Assembly (NCBI GenBank): GCA_039028975.1
Contig: JBCCHB010000002.1
Coordinates: forward strand, 1 to 64,000
Reading direction: 5' to 3'
Length of the DNA stretch: 64,000 nucleotides
DNA from: JAHBNG01 sp039028975
GTDB lineage: Bacteria > Chloroflexota > Anaerolineae > Caldilineales > Caldilineaceae
Each line of letters begins with the position of its first letter. Positions within the stretch are counted from its first letter, which is position 1. Made by a program: the position numbers and the translations under genes. The notes beneath the pieces are model-generated. The model searched no databases. It was given only the letters and a program-made list of their open reading frames with translations, and was not told the origin of the DNA. Shown one piece after another: positions 60,085-64,000 of this stretch.

Positions 60085-60164
60085 CTCAGCTCCTTTGAAA
60101 ACAGGTGTTTGGTCTCTCTGGTAGGGCTTCGGAAAACACCTGTTTTCAAAACGACCGCAGTATA
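60081..60164. repeat. Family A palindromic repeat, copy A11
   Basis: An 84-bp copy starting TATACTCAGCTCCTTTG. Inner arms AACAGGTGTTT and AAACACCTGTT pair perfectly around TCTCTGGTAGGGC. It ends AAACGACCGCAGTATA, 49 bases upstream of the oligopeptidase gene. Confidence 0.92.
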
Positions 60165-60213
60165 GCAGAATATATCAAATGATCTTTTTCGATGCATAAG
60201 GGAAAGAAACCCC

Positions 60214-62307
60214 ATGAGCGATAATCGACCTATACCACCGACTGCAGCCAAACGTCCTCAGGAGTTTGTCAACCACGGAGATCGACGCGTAGACGACTAT
60301 TACTGGCTACGCGATAAGTCCGACCCGGAAGTCATTCACTATTTGGAGGCAGAGAATGAGCACACTCAGGCTGTTATGGCTCACACAGTTGACCTTCAGA
60401 AGGAACTTTACAAGGAGATGCGGGCTCGAATCAAAGAGACCGATTTATCAGTCCCTGTCAAGCTAGATGGCTACTATTACTACGACCGCACCGAGGAGAA
60501 TCAGCAATATGCCATCAAGTGCCGCAAATTCGGCAGTATGGATGCACCAGAAGAGGTGTTACTGGATCAGAACCTGCTGGCAGAGGGGGAGGAGTACTTT
60601 CGGGTAGGCATCTTTCAAGTCAGCCCAGATCATAAGCTGTTGGCCTATTCGGTCGATACAGCCGGTGCGGAAGTATACTCGTTGCGCATTAAGGATTTAG
60701 AGACCGGTGAGTTGCTGCCCGATGAGATAGCCGAGACCTACTATAGCTTCGCTTGGTCCAACGATAATCAGACTCTATTCTACACGAAGTTAAATGAGGC
60801 TATGCGCCCATATCAGCTCTACCGTCACCGCTTAGGTACCGATAGCAGCCAGGATGAACTGGTCTTCCAGGAAGATGATGAACGGTTCTACTTACGATGC
60901 TATAAGACCAAGAGCAAGCGCTACATCCTCGTGGTTTTAGGTAGCTCCATCACATCCGAAGTCTGGACAATTCTGGCAGATGAACCGGATACAAAACCAA
61001 AATTGATCCAGGAGCGTGAACACGGTGTTGAGTACCTGGTCGAGCATCACCCTGGTATAGCGGATGCAACCCGTCCAGGGAACCAAGTGGATCGCTTTAT
61101 TATCACGACCAATGACGATGCCCTGAATTCTCGAATTATGGAGACACCTGTTGAAACGCCGAGCAAAGAGCACTGGGCTGAATTGGTTCCCCATCGGGAA
61201 GATGTGAAGGTCAACTGGGTTGAGTCGTTTCGAACTCACCTGGTTGTCCACCAACGAGAGGCAGGATTGCCAACCATCCGCATTATGAACCTGAAAACGG
61301 GTGAGGATCAGGCCATTACGTTTCCTGACCCCGTGTACGATGTCTGGAGCAGCAGCAATCCTGATTTTGAGACGAATATGTTACGGTTCAACTATACCTC
61401 ATTCACAACACCAAGGGGGGTCTATGAGTACAACCTAACCACCCAAAGCCAAGAACTCTTAAAGGAGCAAGAAGTCCTAGGTGGCTATAATCGTGAGGAA
61501 TACGAATCGTTCCGTCTTTGGGCCATCGCATCAGACGGGGTCCAGATCCCCATGTCGGTTGTACGGCGCAAAGATGCACCAACCGACCAGCCTGTGCCAC
61601 TTATGCTCTATGGCTACGGCTCTTACGAATCATGCATCGATCCCTCATTCAATTCCATCCGACTTAGCTTACTAGAGCGGGGCATGACCTTTGTCATTGC
61701 TCACGTCCGAGGTGGGGGTGAGATGGGACGGCACTGGTATGAAGGTGGCAAGTTCCTCAAAAAGAAGAATTCCTTTACAGACTTCGTAGATTGTGCCCAA
61801 TATCTAGTCGATGAAGGCTATACAACGCCTGAGATGATGATTGCAGAAGGTCGCAGCGCCGGTGGGCTATTGATGGGTGCCATCACCAATTTACGCCCGG
61901 ATCTCTTCGCCGGTATCATTGCGGGCGTTCCCTTTGTAGACGTGATCAATACTATGCTCGATCCTTCCATTCCCTTAACAGTTATTGAATACGATGAGTG
62001 GGGCAATCCCAACGACCCAACCTACTATGAATATATGAAATCGTATTCCCCCTATGATAACTTGGAGGCCAAGGCATATCCCCATATTTTGGCCACGGCG
62101 GGACTAAACGATCCCCGTGTACACTATTGGGAGCCTGCTAAATATGTGGCAAAATTACGCACCCTTAAGACCGATAGCAATCGCCTTCTTCTCAAAACCA
62201 ATATGGGCGCTGGTCATGGCGGTGCCTCAGGGCGATTTGATTATCTGGAAGAGGTTGCGTTCGATTATGCGTTTATCTTGGATGTCTTAGACCTGACAGA
62301 TGTATAG
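60214..62307 (+). CDS. ptrB: Oligopeptidase B (prolyl oligopeptidase family)
   Basis: A 697-residue S9A serine peptidase that cleaves short peptides after basic residues. The N-terminal beta-propeller starts KRPQEFVNHGDRRVDDYYWLRDKSDPEVIHYLEAEN. The catalytic alpha/beta-hydrolase domain has VRGGGEMGRHWYEGG, nucleophile Ser in AEGRSAGGLLMGA, EWGNPND, Asp in ATAGLNDPRVHYWEPAKYV and His in NMGAGHGGASGRFD. It is cytoplasmic, with no signal peptide. The family member is clear; the OpdB assignment rests on the VRGGGEMGR/YEGGK and EWGNP motifs. Confidence 0.93.
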   Translation: MSDNRPIPPTAAKRPQEFVNHGDRRVDDYYWLRDKSDPEVIHYLEAENEHTQAVMAHTVDLQKELYKEMRARIKETDLSVPVKLDGYYYYDRTEENQQYAIKCRKFGSMDAPEEVLLDQNLLAEGEEYFRVGIFQVSPDHKLLAYSVDTAGAEVYSLRIKDLETGELLPDEIAETYYSFAWSNDNQTLFYTKLNEAMRPYQLYRHRLGTDSSQDELVFQEDDERFYLRCYKTKSKRYILVVLGSSITSEVWTILADEPDTKPKLIQEREHGVEYLVEHHPGIADATRPGNQVDRFIITTNDDALNSRIMETPVETPSKEHWAELVPHREDVKVNWVESFRTHLVVHQREAGLPTIRIMNLKTGEDQAITFPDPVYDVWSSSNPDFETNMLRFNYTSFTTPRGVYEYNLTTQSQELLKEQEVLGGYNREEYESFRLWAIASDGVQIPMSVVRRKDAPTDQPVPLMLYGYGSYESCIDPSFNSIRLSLLERGMTFVIAHVRGGGEMGRHWYEGGKFLKKKNSFTDFVDCAQYLVDEGYTTPEMMIAEGRSAGGLLMGAITNLRPDLFAGIIAGVPFVDVINTMLDPSIPLTVIEYDEWGNPNDPTYYEYMKSYSPYDNLEAKAYPHILATAGLNDPRVHYWEPAKYVAKLRTLKTDSNRLLLKTNMGAGHGGASGRFDYLEEVAFDYAFILDVLDLTDV

Positions 62308-62314
62308 TACATTC

Positions 62315-63595
62315 CTAGCCTAGTGCAGGCCGTTGGGCAAATTCCCCTCGGGGTACGCGGAAAAGCACCCAAAAGAGTAGCGCACTGAATGTGACCATAG
62401 CTGCGCCAACAAGGAAAAGTCCCTGGTAACCTAATATAGGAATGATGAATCCGCCTCCTAATGCCATAGAGGTAAATCCAATACCCATGGCCATGGAGAC
62501 GGTCCCTGACATTAGGCCACGCCACTCAGGTGCAACAATCTCCATTTGATAAACGGTGGTCACGGCCCTGGTGATAGAGAGCATGCCAATCACGCCAGCA
62601 AAGCCAGCACCGACTGCGGCCCAATGGGGTACCAGCGCCATAAGAACCATACTTGCCGCAATGCCAATGGTGCCAGCCACTGCCACAGGTACCTTGCCCC
62701 ACCGCCGAATGAGCATAGGTGAGAAGAGGGCCGTCGGTCCGGCGATGATTTGCCCGATTGCATAGAGCGCCCCAATTCGAGCCGTCGAAACGCTCAAATC
62801 CGTATCTAGATAAACATTAAAAAAGGAACGAGTGGCCCCCTCACCAGCCATGCGGAAGAGCGCAGTCACAGCCAGAGCCGCAATCAAAAAATAAGGTGCA
62901 GAACTCGTTGGCAAAGAAGATGCTCTCACCTCTGGCGGAGATTCTACTTTCATTCTCTCTGGTTCAACTTCTTCGACCGTCCATAAAGCGAAGAGCGCAG
63001 GGACCAATAGAATGGCCGCAAGGTAAATTGGGTATCGATATGGGACAGGGCTATCAAGTGGCATACCTAACCAAGCTGCTATCATGCCTGGTAGGAGACC
63101 AGCCAACAAATTCCCTGCAAATCCCGCAACGGGGGGAATGGCCACAAGAAGCGCAAAGGCTAAATCTCTATCTTTAGATGTGGTAGTGTTCACCAGATAA
63201 GGGTGGGCATTCACTATGTAAAGAGCAAAGCCTGCCCCATTCAACAGTCGGGTAATGATGATGCCTGTCTCTTGCCAAAGAGGTGGCAAATATTCACATA
63301 AAGGCAGCCCCACCATACTCAGGATAAAGCACCAGACACCTAGTACAACGGCCCGGGTGTGCCCAATACGGCTCCCAATTGCGCCCGCAGGGATGGATGT
63401 CGTAGCAAAGGCTATTGATATGGTGCCATTCGCTAATCCGATAAATTGTGTATCATAGCCCAAGCGCAGCAGATAAAGATTGAGTAATACGCTGATAACA
63501 CCAAAGTAGGCTACCCCAATTATCGCGGAGATAAACAGGTATACGCGCACGCCATGGCTAAAGTGGCGAATCGTTAGCCAAAAGGAATTTTTCAT
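62315..63595 (-). CDS. MFS transporter
   Basis: A 12-TM major facilitator of about 426 residues. The first half has YLFISAIIGVAYFGVISVLLNLYLLRLGYDTQFIGLANG and a loop 2-3 motif AGAIGSRIGHTRAVVLGV. A hydrophilic central loop (ERMKVESPPEVRASSLP) is followed by the second half with a matching LFSPMLIRRWGKVPVAVAG loop 8-9. The substrate is unknown. The ATG at 63595 starts MKNSFWLTIRHF; a frame start at 63643 adds a Ser-rich peptide. Convergent with the oligopeptidase gene, leaving only seven bases. Confidence 0.88.
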   Translation of the reverse strand: MKNSFWLTIRHFSHGVRVYLFISAIIGVAYFGVISVLLNLYLLRLGYDTQFIGLANGTISIAFATTSIPAGAIGSRIGHTRAVVLGVWCFILSMVGLPLCEYLPPLWQETGIIITRLLNGAGFALYIVNAHPYLVNTTTSKDRDLAFALLVAIPPVAGFAGNLLAGLLPGMIAAWLGMPLDSPVPYRYPIYLAAILLVPALFALWTVEEVEPERMKVESPPEVRASSLPTSSAPYFLIAALAVTALFRMAGEGATRSFFNVYLDTDLSVSTARIGALYAIGQIIAGPTALFSPMLIRRWGKVPVAVAGTIGIAASMVLMALVPHWAAVGAGFAGVIGMLSITRAVTTVYQMEIVAPEWRGLMSGTVSMAMGIGFTSMALGGGFIIPILGYQGLFLVGAAMVTFSALLFWVLFRVPRGEFAQRPALG

Positions 63596-63724
63596 AGACT
63601 TTCTAGGAGATAGACTACTGATATCGGAAAAAAATGATATCATGATAGAATAGTCGATCTAGATTAAAGATACAAATGCTCTTATTACAGCAATTTCAGC
63701 TTATTCGAAAGGTTAGAAGGACGT

Positions 63725-64000
63725 ATGAAAAATAATTCAGGCAAATTCGGGCTTATTTTATCCGCTATCTTGCTCATCCTCCTTTTCAGCGGATGTCAAT
63801 TCACCTTGCTTGATGATGCCTCAATCCAGGCTGCCGCGCCACAGCCGTCAGATAGTCAGCAAGAAGGCAGTGCTGTGGAACCTCACGAGAGTGAAGAACA
63901 GGTGGACACAGCTCAATTGCGGGATCTGAAGATGGCCTCACTTGTTGAACTACAGCCCCCGTCAGATGGCCCTGAACTTTCAGAAGAACAAATCTATGAC
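63725..64000 (+). CDS. Lipoprotein, N-terminal part (truncated by window end)
   Basis: The frame MKNNSGKFGLILSAILL then LFSGC is a lipoprotein signal peptide with lipobox LFSGC, acylated on Cys24. The visible mature part is acidic and hydrophilic (QQEGSAVEPHESEEQ). The gene continues past the window. An AAGGA site lies upstream of the ATG. The role is unknown; adjacency to an MFS gene on the opposite strand says little. Confidence 0.8.
   Translation, partial: MKNNSGKFGLILSAILLILLFSGCQFTLLDDASIQAAAPQPSDSQQEGSAVEPHESEEQVDTAQLRDLKMASLVELQPPSDGPELSEEQIYD

Noticed and set aside
1..64000. tRNA, rRNA or transposase genes
   Set aside because: No TPsiC-like arms with cloverleaf pairing, no rRNA-like stretch and no DDE transposase motif were seen in any frame considered.

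Overview
The window reads as a chromosomal segment of a mid-GC bacterium, most likely a member of the Chloroflexota (Anaerolineae/Caldilineae/Ardenticatenia-like). This is an inference from style and gene content: giant Thr/Pro-rich surface proteins with PTPTETP-type linkers, lamin-tail and cadherin-like (tandem-95) domains, a SUF-only Fe-S operon with SufU, a single-subunit cytochrome b succinate dehydrogenase, and many two-component/ECF/membrane-anchored proteins. No rRNA, tRNA, CRISPR array, transposase or phage module was seen.

Layout. 0-2.9 kb: an ankyrin protein, a truncated AraC-type DNA-binding fragment and a Yip1-like membrane protein. 2.9-7.9 kb: a small glycan/secondary-metabolite cluster (two glycosyltransferases, a PIG-L-type deacetylase, a C-methyltransferase-like protein). 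8.2-15 kb: a membrane protein with a degenerate PP2C domain, a methyltransferase, a secreted RGG-rich protein, and a response regulator/histidine kinase pair. 15.5-27.5 kb: two giant cell-surface genes, one with five lamin-tail-like domains and one with twelve cadherin-like repeats; the latter overlaps an ECF sigma factor gene. 27.7-33.5 kb (minus strand): a membrane-anchored Ig-like protein, pth and mfd. 34.1-38.6 kb: an SDR oxidoreductase and sdhCAB. 38.8-46.9 kb (minus strand): a full SUF iron-sulfur operon, sufR-C-B-D-rhodanese-S-U-Rieske-sufT. 47.2-52.4 kb: membrane proteins, an AI-2E-family permease, and a tyrosine-recombinase fold that has lost its catalytic residues. 52.8-64 kb: a flavin split-barrel protein, a PPi-type phosphofructokinase, rhamnose catabolism genes (rhaB, rhaI), a convergent kdgK-like/HAD operon, oligopeptidase B, an MFS permease and the start of a lipoprotein gene.

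The most striking unexplained structure lies between the genes. At least three families of short (about 85-110 bp) palindromic, non-coding dispersed repeats recur through the window. I call them A, B and C. Families A and B both end in TATA, have similar but distinguishable left and right ends, and in two places abut each other, at 12,306-12,309 and 60,081-60,084, so that one TATA is shared. Two A copies show compensatory base changes in the inner stem. The elements sit mostly just after stop codons or in operon gaps. They look like MITE/REP-type elements without a visible autonomous partner, and are the best candidate here for an undescribed system.

Two other candidate systems: (i) an ECF sigma factor translationally overlapped by a single-pass membrane protein with a short cytoplasmic N-terminus and a very long extracellular adhesin, which resembles a surface-sensing sigma/anti-sigma pair; (ii) several pseudoenzymes (PP2C-like, tyrosine recombinase-like, zinc-ligand-depleted methyltransferase) in which the fold is kept but signature residues are replaced.
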